Below, in pieces: positions 1 to 11,861 of a DNA stretch of 64,000 nucleotides. Where the stretch lies: positions 11,657,001-11,721,000 of the forward strand of contig CATNEN010000007.1 in NCBI GenBank assembly GCA_950097015.1, read 5' to 3'. Numbering within the stretch: the first letter of the stretch is position 1; every line of letters starts with the position of its first letter. Position numbers and translations under genes: made by a program. The notes under the pieces were generated by a model. That model had not been told where the DNA came from. It made no database searches and worked only from the letters and a program-made list of their open reading frames with translations. This DNA is from Macrostomum hystrix. Lineage: Eukaryota; Platyhelminthes; Macrostomidae.

Positions 1-3000
1 TTAGTATGAGCTCAAATCACTCGACTGTCTTTTGTGTGTCCATTCATGTCTAACTGCCTATGCGATCCTGCACTGTTCCACAATCTCCTTAAGTCCCCAT
101 GTAACTCGTCCATTGCACTCATCCCCAATTGATCACACCGGCCAGGCCTCGAGTCCTCTGAGCTGGCGGTCGTTGTTTTATGCATCTGCGCTCAATTTCT
201 AGAGACAGATTTTATCATTAGCAGATTCTGTACAGCTTGCCCCAGTTTGTGTTGTAGCTGTGTTCCGTTGACAGAGGCATAGCAGAACAAAGACTTGCAT
301 TGCTCAATTCTGCAGCGCCAGCCGCTCCCACCAACCTCAATCGATTAGGCTGCACCTGCAGCACCCGGCCTGTGCTGCATTGTACATTTTTGTTGTCAGA
401 TTTTTCCCATCTCTGCTTGCGCATCGCCCTCCTGTTCGCTGTTCCGCTTACCATCTATGGCCCAGCTCACCAGGTGACCGGCAGCTCAGCTCAGTACAGG
501 TAAAATGCCCCGGCTCTCGCACGGGTACCTAAATCAGTTTTATTCACTAGAGGCTGCTGTATTTCTCTCCACTGCTTTAACTTTTTTTAGTTTTAATTTT
601 TTCCTGATTAATAACTTTTGATTTCTCGCTACTGCCTTGTCGTAAGCCCGCCTTGCAGCCCTGTACATAGCAGACTACTATCGCTTAATCCTGGATTTAA
701 TCCCAACTCAAATACAAAGCGCTTTTATTTCACATTTAAGCACTATAAAATGTTTTATTGCCAACAAAAGCCCCCTTGAACAGTGTGGACTTGCTGCTGC
801 CTTATCATTTCGGTGGAATGTGCGACGTCGAACAGGTCGACGGTCCCTGACGCCACTTCACTGACGCAAGTTCAGTGGCTGGCCGTGTGAAAAAAAATCA
901 TTCCTGCGACGGCAAAGTACGCGGCCGCACTGGCGAGTGCCCACCCCTGCTCATGTGACACCGCATGGGAGCTGACCGGGGTCAGCCGAGGTGACCGCCC
1001 AGACAGCCCACCCAGCCCGCAGTCCTCGCGCAGCCCCTTCTCTGGCTGGCTGCCGTGGCTGGCTCTTTCCAAGCCGCACTCCTGGAGCCGCTCTCGGAGC
1101 CGGCGAGCCGGGCTTGTGGGCGGGGGGTGGCTGCCGGAGGCGGAGCAGGAGGAGTGGGCGGCCCCCTGACTGCCTCTCTCTCCCGCAATGCGCCAGTTTG
1201 GTTGCTATGCTGGGCCGGGCCAGGCAGGCAATTGTACCGGGCCACCCACCCCGCCGCACCGGGTGTTCGGTTTAGTGCAGGGAGACTGGCAGCGGCCGCT
1301 CGCCCTTGCAGCGACCCCGCACGCGAAGCGCATCTGCTGCGAGGGCTGGCATGGCCAAGCTATGGGGAACATAAAAAACGGGCCTGAAAAATGACACTGT
1401 GTAAAATTTCCATCGAAACTTGCTGGAATGACTGCCGAGCAAGAGAGTGCCTTCACAGTTGTACCCGACCGGGAGCGGAGCAGGGGAATTAATCCCGTCA
1501 CTTTATTCCCCACTGTCACTGGGATTGCATGGGATTTGAAGCTTTCATCCACATTTCTGCGCGACACAATGCGATTTGGGCCAAAAATAGAACTGCTTTG
1601 TTGGATGTTTCATATTCAGTTTGAATAGCTGCTCTCTATCTTGCCTGACATGAAAATGCCACGAATCCGCCATTGTCAGCTTCACGAGCGCATCTTTTGA
1701 AACCGGTTGATGAGCTACCGACGATACTCCATCTCACTTTGCTCATCCGGCTTGCGAACCTGTCACTCAGCGAGTGCTGGGGACACTTTCTCCTCCCAGA
1801 TCCCACCCGACATTCTCTACAATTCTCATCCCTAACTCCCCAACTACAATTCTCTGCACAGCGTGAAGCCCGGCTTGGGATCAGGTTGCTACGGAGTTCC
1901 GCCGGCCTCACTAAAACACGAGAGGCTTCTCTATCCTCAGGTGGTGACGCATGCCTCAATGCCTGCTTAGCGGTGCGCGCGATGCATTCGCACCAGAGCG
2001 CTTGCATACTGATGCGCGTGCTCGTCTTTGCCGTGTTCCTCCAGTCAGCTTGGTAACCAAGCAGAACCCAGTAATCTGACCTGTCACTCTCCACCGGCAC
2101 ATCTCCGGTGTTGCCAGGCGGGGAAGGTTGCATTTCACTGAATTTGTCTCTTGCAGACAAAGTAGCACCAGGTCGTATGGCAGCTCCGCTTGCGGTAACT
2201 ACAGAACTTGGCCTTCAATCTGAGCTCCTGGAAGTTGCTTTGTGGGGCTGAAACTCCACAGCTCACTAGAAATGGAGAAGGGGGAGCCCTTGACAGCTCG
2301 CAGCTGAGTGCATTTTTTCGTAACAACTAATAGCCGTAGGGCGAGCAGGCAGGTAGTGCCGCAGGTGCAGAAGGACTGGAGAGCAGGGCGCAGCGATTGC
2401 ACTGAGCCGGTGCACTAGGGCCGAGTGAGAGAAGTGAAGTGGCCAACTTAGCGGCAGCGAGGAAACCAGTGCCCGACCCCGCCTGACCTTCGGCTACTTG
2501 GGGTAGGAGTCCGAGGAGTTGACAGATGCAACAAAGACTCAGGTCATTGTGGCTGTACAGCACCAGCTGTAACTGTACTGATGGACCTGTTGAATATCAG
2601 AGGCCTGGCTTTGTGTTCGTACCCAGAGTCCAACTCAAGCTGTTCCAATTAAATGTGCTCAAAGACCCGGTGCAATTGGTGCAATCTTTATTTTCGGCTG
2701 AGTTCAGCTGCACTGGCCTTGATTTTGCTAGGAGCAGCTAACATGTGTTTTTCTCATGGCAGCAAAGTCACTGGTCTCTGCTGAGTCTTATCACGTGTCG
2801 CACTTTTTGACTATAGAAAAACTTTGTGTCAGTGGAAAGTGTTTACTTGGAATTCGCAGCTGCTCAGCACGAGATCCGGCTGCGGTGCAGCTGCACTCGC
2901 TTGGCAGCCGTTTGGCGGCGAGTTCGCGTTTAGTAGTTGAATGAGATCTTTTTGTGACAATTGTGAGTATAAAATGCCGCTAACTCAGTTTCACGGGTGA

Positions 3001-5097
3001 TAATAGCCATTGCATGAACTGCTGATAGCTATGAGTAATGCATGGTACACTGCAGCACATGGGAGATGATGACACACTGCAGGCCAGGTGGGTGGATCTG
3101 CACTTTTCAGCTGTACAGTGGCATCAGACGGCTCATTATTGTCTGATGTCTGATCTACACCGGCCTGTACTCAGCACCCTCAGTCCGAGACATCCAAATC
3201 CCGCTACAGACTACAGACTGACATTTGGCACGATGGCGGGCCGCACAGGCTGTCAATAATTCACCCAGTGGCTGCCTGAGCCTGACGCAGCTGGAGTCCC
3301 AGCTCAACTCCGCTCTCAAAAAAATTGTAAGCCGATAGGAAGCTGCGAAACAGAAATTTAAGGGAACAGATGGGAGGGAGCTACGGGAAGAGAATACGAC
3401 AAGGGATGCGGAGGAGAAGGATAGGGGAAGAGGGGAGAGCAGTCGGCCCCGATCCCCCAAGCTGCCCGCTCAGCACGCGCGGGCCCGCGACCTCGCATGA
3501 CCTCAGCCGGGAGAGCAAGGAGCGAAAGGTCTGAGGGAGAACAGACAGACGGGCGGGTTCAGTGGAAGGACAGCTGAGGGTGGGAGCAGCCAGTCAGCCG
3601 AATTCCACCCGACCTGTTTCTCGATCCTATCCCCAGCCCAAGTCGCCTCAACTTCTGCAGATGAGGCAACGCGGTTGACAATGCGAGTAAAACAGGCTCC
3701 GCTTTGGGCAGCTTACTTGCCTAAGTACATGCCGACCTTTCAATTATTCATCGCGAGCTTCTCGTTTCATTGATTGGGTGAAGCGCTGGGCGGACTGCGG
3801 CTGGGGGCGCAGCCGGCATTTCTAAAAGGCCTAAATATTATCCAAGCATCAAGTGGGCCGCGGACACAACTGCTTCTAGAGCTGGACAGTAGCTGAAATG
3901 GCGAATCTGCGTCAGCTTGCCCAGCTGGCACTGACCTTCATCTCTCATTGCCTGTGTTTCCCACTCCAGCCTGTTCCGCTGCAGCTGCGCTCTTCTGGCA
4001 AGCTGTGCGGCCCCAGCCAAGCGCGGGAACTGAAATATTCGGTCCCGCCTCAGAGATTTGTTTACCTGAGGCTTCACCTCCGACCCTCAGGCCACGCAGT
4101 CCGAGCCAACTGGTGACGCAATTGACACACCGTGCTCGGTGCCAACCCTGGGGCGGAAGTCGCTTTGCATATAAGCTTGAGTTTCACAACGGCTGGTAAA
4201 GAATTAGCCGCTGCTCTTGGGCCACCTCGTCCCACTCGGGCTCACAGCTCACATAGAATTCCTTTGATTTCCTTATCGCCCGTGGGCCTAACACGGCCTG
4301 ATCGGCTTACAGCTTTGTGCAGCTGCAGGCACGGAGCCTGAGACAGCAGGCGATGCGTGTCGGGGCGCACTGGTCACGTGACGCCTGGCCTGGCCGAGTC
4401 AATCGGTGCTTTTGGGGCTTGGATATTACGTAACCGAACACAGTCACATGAGCGGAAAGGGACTCGCGGCCCACCCACCGAGGGCAGCAACAGCAGCAGC
4501 AAAGTTCTGCCGCATGACTGGCTGCGCTAGACTGAGCTTTTGTTACAGAACTGATGGACGGACAGGTGTGGGGTAGGCTCTGCACAATGAACAATGTCCC
4601 CAATGAACCCAGCTCAGGGTGATGCTCTTGCATCCAGCCTGCGCGTGCTCACCCATCGAACAGGTGCTGAGCAAGGTAACAAGCCAAAATGGCCGACCCA
4701 GCAAATTAAACTGCTAGATGAAACTCTCAATTATGCAACCGTTTTCCAGGCCTTTGTGGATTGACGTTTACAGAGCGGCTTCTGCACCACGCCCTGCAGT
4801 ATCGCCCTGCAGATATCAAGCAGCTGCACTCAGGCAGTGCACTTACAGTTTGTTGTCAATGATAACAAATAGCAGCGCCAGCCACAGGTAACTGAGGCGC
4901 ATGGCCACACAGTTCGCACACCAAATGAAATTATGGTTAAACTGTCGCAACATCGATAAACCAGCTACAGGCCATCCATATCGGCTGCGCGGTGGACCTT
5001 TTGTGGGTCTTCACAGAGAACCCAGAGGCTTCTAATAGAGCTTTCAATTGTAGCAAATCATTTCGGATACAGACCGACTGAGTACTGGGAAACGACA
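1..5097. other. Gene-poor left flank
   Basis: I recognise no protein family in either strand of this stretch. Open frames are short, overlap on both strands and show no domain. It holds several TATA-like boxes with no visible gene behind them (for example TATAAAA at 746-752 and 2968-2974) and CpG-containing GC-rich parts around 960-1340. It could be regulatory sequence, a long intron or the UTR of a gene outside the window. Confidence 0.5.
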
Positions 5098-5099
5098 AT

Positions 5100-5855
5100 G
5101 CCTCCCTAGGAACCATACTGCCTCCCTTGGAACCCTACTACCTTGTCAGGAACCCTAATGCCTCCCCAGGAACCCTACTGCCTCCCTTGGAACCCCACTG
5201 CCTCCCCAGGAACCCTACTGCCTGCCCAGGAACCCTACTGCCTCCCTTGGAACCCCACTGCCTCCCTTGGAACCCCACTGCCTCCCCAGGAACCCTACTG
5301 CCTCCCTAGGAACCATACTGCCTCCCTTGGAACCCTACTACCTTGTCAGGAACCCTAATGCCTCCCCGGAACCCCACTGCCTCCTCAGGAACCCCACTGC
5401 CTCCCTTGGAACCCCACTGCCTCCCCAGGAACCCTACTGCCTCCCCAGGAACCCTACTGCCTCCCTAGGAACCATACTGCCTCCCTTGGAACCCTACTAT
5501 CTTGTCAGGAACCCTAATGCCTCCCCCGGAACCCCACTGCCTCCCTAGGAACCCTACTGCCTCCCTTGGAACCCCACTGCCTCCCCAGGAACCCTACTGC
5601 CTCCCTTGGAACCTCACTGCCTCCCCAGGAACCCTACTGCCTCCCTAGGAACCCTAATGCCTCCTCCGGAACTCTAATGCCTCCCCAGGAACCCTACTGC
5701 CTCCCTTGGAACCTCACTGCCTCCCCAGGAACCCTACTGCCTCCCTAGGAACCCTAATGCCTCCTCCGGAACCCTACTGCCTCCCTTGGAACCTCACTGC
5801 CTCCCCAGGAACCCTACTGCCTCCCTAGGAACCTCACTGCCTCCCCAGGAACCCC
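5100..5855. repeat. 20-bp minisatellite, about 38 copies
   Basis: A tandem array of a 20-bp unit of the form CCTCCCTTGGAACCCYACTG. Variants alternate CCTTGG, CCCAGG and CCTAGG in the middle of the unit, and a diverged ACCTTGTCAGG form recurs at 5151, 5340 and 5500. One-base-short units near 5365 and 5375 shift the phase. The frames stay open because the unit lacks stops, so the predicted proline-rich peptides are artefacts. Confidence 0.95.
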
Positions 5856-7453
5856 CACAGTGCCTAAAGTGCAAGAAGAAGGCAGAGTAGGACAAACGGC
5901 TTCCTTAAATACTTTTATAATAGCCGCCAGCTTAATGAAGAGCCTGGCGCTCTTTGAATATGCTAATTCGCTTCTATCAGCCGCTCCCATGGCAATGCGG
6001 CCACGGCAAGTATTTGCATGCCATCGCTCACCCTCCTGAAGCTCCTTGTAGGCTGCAGGCGGCTCGGTGGGCGAGGAGCCACAGGGCACAGGGGGATGGC
6101 GAAAGTCGCTCGCTGCTCCCTCCTCGACGCGAGTATGGGAGAGTGGGGGAGTCGAGTGTTGGCGGCCCGGTGGCAGCTTTGCCAGTCTGGCCGCCCGCTT
6201 TCCTCTCCTCATTCCAAGAGTTCCCAAATCCCCACCCTGTCTGGGGGTCAGCAGCCGTCTGGGCCGGGACGCCAGTTTCTGAGGCCGCTGGGCCCAGCGT
6301 CGGAAAATTGCGGGGACAGGCAAGGAGAGGCTGGGAGGCAGGGGAAGTATTGGGAAAAGCCGGCGGGCAGCAGTCCGGTTGCACTTTTAGTGCGGAGACC
6401 GGGAGCGAGGGTTAGGGGAGTGGGGAGCAGCGAGCCGATGTGGGGCAGATCGGCGGGGCAGGGGAGAGAGGGTGACTCAGCTAAGCTGGCCGCGCAGAAG
6501 GAGTGCCAGAACTGCCGGTTGGGGGAGGCAGCCAGTTTCATTGCACCAGCCGACGGTCCTCGAGGACACAGGGGCTGCAAAAGTGCGCAGCTGGCGGACT
6601 GCGCAGGAGTGCCGCAGGAGGGGCCCGTGACGCCTGCGTGATGCCCGTGTCTGGTCCGGCTGGCCTACCGGCGCAGAAGCAGGGAGCGCAGGGCGAGAAA
6701 GGTCAGGGAAGGGCGAGGAGAGGCAGCACAGGTTCCGCCGCAGCTGGCCGGAATATTTACGGCTGCGCACGGCTCCAGGCGATTGTCGCCGGGTGCACTC
6801 TAGGCTGGGCAGATACTTCACAAGTCACGCGCCGCACAGTGAGAATAGTTAACGAGCAGCCCAGTGAGCTGCAGCTATGTAGACAGTCGAGCGAACTGTT
6901 TTGAGCTTAGCTGGGCGGAGCCGAAACTCGCTACACGCGCTAGAAACGCCTATTTCTTGTCGTCACGAGAATCAGTGGTGCACGATTACTTTTATTACGT
7001 AGCCATGCACGCATTAGACTACTGCCCGCTTTTGTTAGTAGAGCAGTGTGCGAATAATGAGTAATGACCGGCTTGGGAAAATGATCAAGTCGCAAGCAAC
7101 TCGGCAGTGAGTTTCTGGCATTTTGGCATTGCTAACAGTCACTAACCTTGACTGAGTATATTGGTAACAAGGAGCAGCCGAGCATGGCCGGGGCCAATGC
7201 AAAACCAAATAGAGCAAGCGAATGCGCTGAATTAACAGTAAGAATAATCAATGTGGGTTTGCAGGGGGTAGGCAGGCCGCATACAACAGGCAAAATGATT
7301 AACTAAACCCATTCACAACAGCCGGCAAAGCGCACAGCACCGGTGTCTGAGGACGCAGCTCGGTCGCTATGCGAAACAGGGGGGGAGTCTAGGACTGGAG
7401 ACTAGATTTACAGTCTGGAAGGTGAACGGGGTCGGGAAGCAGAGTTCGGATAT
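5856..7453. other. Intergenic sequence downstream of RBM15
   Basis: GC-rich sequence at about 6000-6780 with overlapping open frames in several phases and no recognisable domain. The RBM15 3' untranslated region must lie at the right end. A minus-strand AATAAA (TTTATT on the plus strand near 6990) is a possible poly(A) signal, but it would imply a 3' UTR of about 460 nt. Confidence 0.4.
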
Positions 7454-10400
7454 CTAATGCTCAGAGCTGGCAGCAGCTTCGGCAGCCAGCATTGACGGCA
7501 TGGACAGCATGCTGGTGTAGGGCGGCTGCACCGGGGGCGGTGGCGGCTGCGGGTTGCGCAGGCGCAGCAGGAGGCCCAGCAGGTGCTCGTCGGCCTGGGC
7601 GCCGGTGCGCTGCCAGTCCAGCTGCGGAGCCTTCTTGGTGAACAGGCGCTGCGTCAGGAGGCAGGGCGGGATGAGGTACAGCGCCGCCATGGAGTCTTCG
7701 AGCTGAACCACACCAGCGGAGTCCTTAGCAACCAGGTAGCTGAGCAGGTGCTGGAATGGTCGGGTTGCGGCGGCTGCTTTAACAGCAGCGGCGGCAGCGG
7801 CGGCCGCTTCGCCAGCGGCGGAGTCGGAACCGACTGCCTCTTCAGCTGCGGCAGCGGCGGCCGCGGCGGCTGCTGCGGCGGTGGGGCCTGGCCTGGGCAC
7901 GCAGACGCAGATGCAGAAGCCTTCGACGCTGGCCAGCAAGCGGGCCAGAAGGCGGTCAGAGCTGGCCGGGGTGATGCGGACCCGCTGACGAATCTCCAGC
8001 GGGGGGTCTTCAACGTCGGCGCCCGATGCTGGCTGGAGCAGCGGTGGAGGATCGCGCAGAATGGAAGGCCGGTGGTCCTGTTCTTGGTCCCGCTCACGGC
8101 TGCCAGTTCGGCGGTATGCGCCACCGCCGCCGCCGCCGCGTCTGGCAAAGGCGGAGACCGCGGAAGGGAGCAGCGGAGTCGGGCATAGCGCCAAGGAGTC
8201 CCTAGATGGGAAGTGATCCCTCAGCAGGCGGGCTTCGCCATAGAAGTAGTGCAGAGAAGCGCAGAAGCGGGCGCCCTTGAGCTGCAGGGCGCCGGACCAG
8301 CAGGGCGGCTGCAGATTGCGCACCACGTCGCCGATGTTCGTCGCCTTGTCGATAGGCGGCGGAGGCGGTGGCGGCGGTGGCGGTGGAGGCTGCAGCACGG
8401 AGGGTTGCGACCCCCCGGAGCCGGTTGGAGCGGTCTGTAGCGGGGGCAGCGGCTTCGGACCTTCCCCGGTGTGCCTGGCCAGCAGGTCCAGCTGAATGTC
8501 GATGTCAGGCTCGGCAAAGTCAGTGCGCAGTCGCTTCTCGTCGCCATAGAAGGAGGCACCACGCAGCCGCCTGACAGCCTCGACGGCGGAGTCCTGCCGC
8601 TCGAACAGCACGTAGGCGAACTCGCGCCCAGCCGGCCAGTCCAGCCGCTCCAGCGGGCCGAAGCGCTCGCACTCGGAGCGCAGCTTGTCCTCGGAGAGCC
8701 AGCTGCCCAGGCCGCCCAGCCACAGGCAGCGGGTGGGCACCGGCTTGGCGTAGCCGATCTTGGCGATGTGGCCGCCAATGCTGCTCTGCGACAGCTGCTG
8801 CCGGGCCTTGTGCGCCATGTCCAGCGTCAGAAATTTGATGAAGGCGAACGCCTTCGCACCGGGCGACTGCATGGCGATCTTCGGCGGCCGCTTCACCTCC
8901 AAATCCTGCGGGCGGATCAGGGAAGATTATTGAGCACGGCGGGATCAGGGAGAAATACTGAAACCCATATTAATTGAATGGACAAATAGTGCGAATCCAT
9001 CAGTTATCCCAGATGAGCACTGTGATCCATCAGTTATCCCAGATGAGCATTATGATCCATCAGCTATCCCAGATTAGCATTGAGGTCCATCAGCTATCCC
9101 AGATGAGCACTGTGATCCATCAGTTATTCCAGATGAGCATTGAGGCCCATCAGCTATCCCAGATGAGCATTGAGGTCCATCAGCTATCCCAGATGAGCAT
9201 TGAGGTCCATCAGCTATCCCAGATGAGCATTGAGGTCCATCAGCTATCCCAGATGAGCATTATGATCCATCAGCTATCCCAGATGAGCATTGAGGTCCAT
9301 CAGCTATCCCAGATGAGCATTGAGGTCCATCAGCTATCCCAGATGAGCATTGAGGTCCATCAGCTATCCCAGATGAGCATTGAGGTCCATCAGCTATCCC
9401 AGATGAGCATTGAGGTCCATCAGCTATCCCAGATGAGCATTGAGGTCCATCAGCTATCCCAGATGAGCATTGAGGTCCATCAGCTATCCCAGATGAGCAT
9501 TGAGGTCCATCAGCTATCCCAGATGAGCATTGAGGTCCATCAGCTATCCCAGATTAGCATTGAGGTCCATCAGCTATCCCAGATTAGCATTGAGGTCCAT
9601 CAGCTATCCCAGATGAGCATTGAGGTCCATCAGCTATCCCAGATGAGCATTGTGATCCATCAGTTATCCCAGATTAGCATTGAGGTCCATCAGCTATCCC
9701 AGATGAGCATTGAGGTCCATCTGTTTAGCGGAATTCTCATGACCCGAGAGTAGGGGCAAGTCAGTAAACAAGGAAGGAAGCGCACCTGTATGATTCCGAA
9801 TTTCTCAAACTTGTGCCTGATGAGGTGCTCATCCACATCCGGCGGCATGTTGCCCAGGAAAAGCGTGCGGGTCGCTCGCTCGTCGTCTTCCGGCGCCAGG
9901 ATTTCGTCCGCGGGCGGGCCTCGCCGACCGCCGAAGTCGCCGCCGCGCCTCCTGCCGGCAGTTGAGGAGCCGATTGGCAGCATGTGCTGCTGCTGCTGCT
10001 GCTGGCGCGGCGGAGTCCTCTTCCTGGAGTAGTGCGGGTCCAGGCGGCAGGGCCGGCCGTTGAAGGTGAGGCCGCCGGACTCCAGCTTGGAGGCGCGAGC
10101 CCGCCGGGCGTCGTCCTGGCGGTCGAAGTACAGGAAGGCGATCTTCTCGCCATCGAAGAAGCTGGGTGTGACCTTGACCAGGCCGAAGCGGTCGAACTCG
10201 TCGTGCATCCGCTTGCGCACCTGGTCATCGTCGGCACGCGAGTCGATGTCGCGCACGCACAGCGCTTTGTAGGGCGGCTGCTGGTCGTCGTCTTCGTGCT
10301 GGTCCCGGTCCTGGTCCCGGTCTCGGTCATGGTCCCGTTCCTGATCCCGGTGACGGTCCCGGTCGCCTGAGCGGTGCGAGGACGCGCGATCCTGATCCCG

Positions 10401-10703
10401 ATCCCGGTCTTTGCCGCGATCCCGCTCCCGTTCCCGGTCTCGAGCCCGGTCCCGATCCTTATCTGCGTCCCGATCCCGATCTCTGTCCCGGTTCTTGTCC
10501 CGATCTCGGTCTTTGTCTCGGTTGCGATCATGATCCTTGTCTTTCTCCCTGTTTCGATCCTTGTCCTTGTCTTTGTCCCGGCTTCGATCCTTATTCTTGT
10601 CTTTGTCCTTGTCCTTAGCTCGCTCCCGGTCGCCATCGCCACGCGACTTTTTAGCGCCGCTGCGTCGGGGTGAGCGGTCGCGACTGTCAACGGAGCGCTT
10701 CAT
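7454..10703 (-). CDS. RBM15: RBM15/spenito: RNA-binding protein with three RRMs and a SPOC domain
   Basis: Two coding exons on the minus strand, 10703-9786 and 8905-7454, join in frame across a CAG/GTGCG donor and a CGCAG acceptor to give about 789 aa. An Arg/Asp/Lys-rich tail of charged dipeptides fills residues 1-145. RRM1 is near 147-225 (starts ALCVRDID). RRM2 is near 281-356 (RTLFLGNMPPDVDEHLI), is split by the intron and carries FAFIKF. RRM3 is near 363-432 (TRCLWLGGLGSW, FAYVLF). Polyproline follows, then a SPOC domain at about 500-745 (CWSGALQLK and FHHLL-like LLSYLVAKD). This order is diagnostic of the RBM15/spenito branch of the Spen family, known as the adaptor recruiting the METTL3 m6A writer complex to RNA in the nucleus. 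Poly-Ala and poly-Pro tracts inside the SPOC region are insertions relative to the family. A strong acceptor lies 15 nt before the ATG. Confidence 0.9.
8906..9785 (-). other. RBM15: RBM15 intron
   Basis: The single coding intron interrupts RRM2 after the FGIIQ sequence. Donor GTGCGC is at 9785 and the acceptor GCAG ends at 8906. The intron is phase 0. More than 80 percent of it is the 30-bp minisatellite at 8993-9721. Confidence 0.85.
8993..9721. repeat. 30-bp minisatellite in the RBM15 intron, about 24 copies
   Basis: The unit is ATCCATCAGCTATCCCAGAT followed by GAGCATTGAG (30 bp). Inner copies (9150-9540) are almost identical. Copies at both edges carry shared variants (TTATCC, ATTAGC, TGTGATCC), as expected if the middle was recently amplified. 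Because 30 is a multiple of three, one frame stays open throughout. It is not a gene. Confidence 0.95.
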
Positions 10704-10725
10704 CAGCGGCTACGGCTGCTGAAAG
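10704..10725 (-). promoter_or_regulatory. Splice acceptor just upstream of the RBM15 ATG
   Basis: On the minus strand a pyrimidine run (CCGTCCCTTCCCTTTCAG) ends at 10719, leaving a 15-nt leader before the ATG at 10703. It is either the 3' end of a 5'-UTR intron or a spliced-leader trans-splice site. Confidence 0.5.
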
Positions 10726-10794
10726 GGAAGGGACGGGTGGCACTCGAAGGCTGGGGATGTTAGTGAGCCATTGACTTTTTCCCTGCTGCATTAA

Positions 10795-11278
10795 AACACC
10801 TAAATGCATTGATTTGGGTAGATTCCGAACTCAACTAACTTTCTTGGGCAGGTTCCGGACTAAAAACTGATTTGGGCAGGTTCCAAACTTGACTAACTGA
10901 TTTGGGCAGGTTCCAATCTTGACTAACTGATTTGAGCAGGTTCCGGACTCAACTAACTTTCTTGGGCAGGTTCCGGACTAAAAAACTGATTTGGGCAGAT
11001 TCCAAACTTGACTAACTGATTTGGGCAGAGTCCGAAATCAACAAACTGGTTTGGGCAGATTCCGGACTCAACTAACTGATTTGGGCAGATTCCGAACTTA
11101 GCTAACTGATTTGAGCAGATTCTAAACTTGACTAACTGATTTGGGCAGAGTCCGAAATCAACAAACTGGTTTGGGCAGATTCCGAACTTAGCTAACTGAT
11201 TTGAGCAGATTCTAAACTTAACTAACTGATTTGGGCAGATTCCGGACTCAACTAACTGATTTAGACAGGTTCCGGAAT
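10795..11278. repeat. 30-bp minisatellite between PIG-O and RBM15
   Basis: About 16 copies of a 30-bp unit, AACTGATTTGGGCAGATTCC plus GAACTCAACT variants. A composite of several units repeats at a larger scale (10829-10976 and 11020-11240 look like duplicated blocks). It is unrelated in sequence to the equally long 30-bp unit inside the RBM15 intron. Confidence 0.9.
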
Positions 11279-11861
11279 TCAGTTCTGATTCGGAAAAGTA
11301 ATACGTGAGACACATTTCACTAGCAAAAAGCGAACAGGAGTTAAGTAGAAACAAAAGCCAGCAAGACAAAGCGCAGGGCATGTCGACATAGAACAGCTGG
11401 AACAGTTTCATAATTCACAACTATGAAATCTAATGCTAGTAAAATGACAACAAAATAATGAGCTAGTGAAGTACCTTACTTGCAGGTAACTAATTGAGCA
11501 ATATCAGCACACACAGAGATGGCACAGCAGCTGAGCAGGTTGGGGGATGGGTAAGGTGAGACAGAGGGGGAGTGGCCTGGAACAAGAGCGAGCGGCTTGT
11601 GACGGAACAGCGTCAGCCAGCCGGGTGAAATGCGCACCGGAGCTGTAGGAACAGTCACTGGCTGGAGAAGCAAGCGCTGAGGAAATACACGGCTCGGTTT
11701 GAAATTTGTAAGAATACTATCTAGACTTGAAATAATAAATGAAAAATTGACATCAGAGCACAGCCTGACTACAGGTGCGATGGCGAAATCGATTGGGTGA
11801 ACAGATTGACAGGCGGCTAGTAACTGCGCCTCACAATGGATCTGGGTAAAGGCTGCTGGAC
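11279..11861. other. Spacer and probable PIG-O 3' UTR
   Basis: Nothing recognisable is encoded here. It lies directly downstream of the PIG-O stop codon (minus strand), so part of it should be its 3' untranslated region. No clear minus-strand AATAAA was seen. Confidence 0.4.

Noticed and set aside
7583-8188. Plus-strand frames opposite RBM15 exon 2
   Set aside because: Antisense shadow of the GC-rich SPOC-coding exon. The minus-strand frame carries the recognised domains.
8974-9753. A 259-codon plus-strand frame of HQLSQMSIEV repeats
   Set aside because: It lies antisense within the RBM15 intron and is the 30-bp minisatellite read in its open phase.
9761-10690. Alternative minus-strand Thr/Arg-rich frame over RBM15 exon 1
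   Set aside because: A shifted frame of the Arg/Asp-rich repeats. The RRM signatures are in the other frame.
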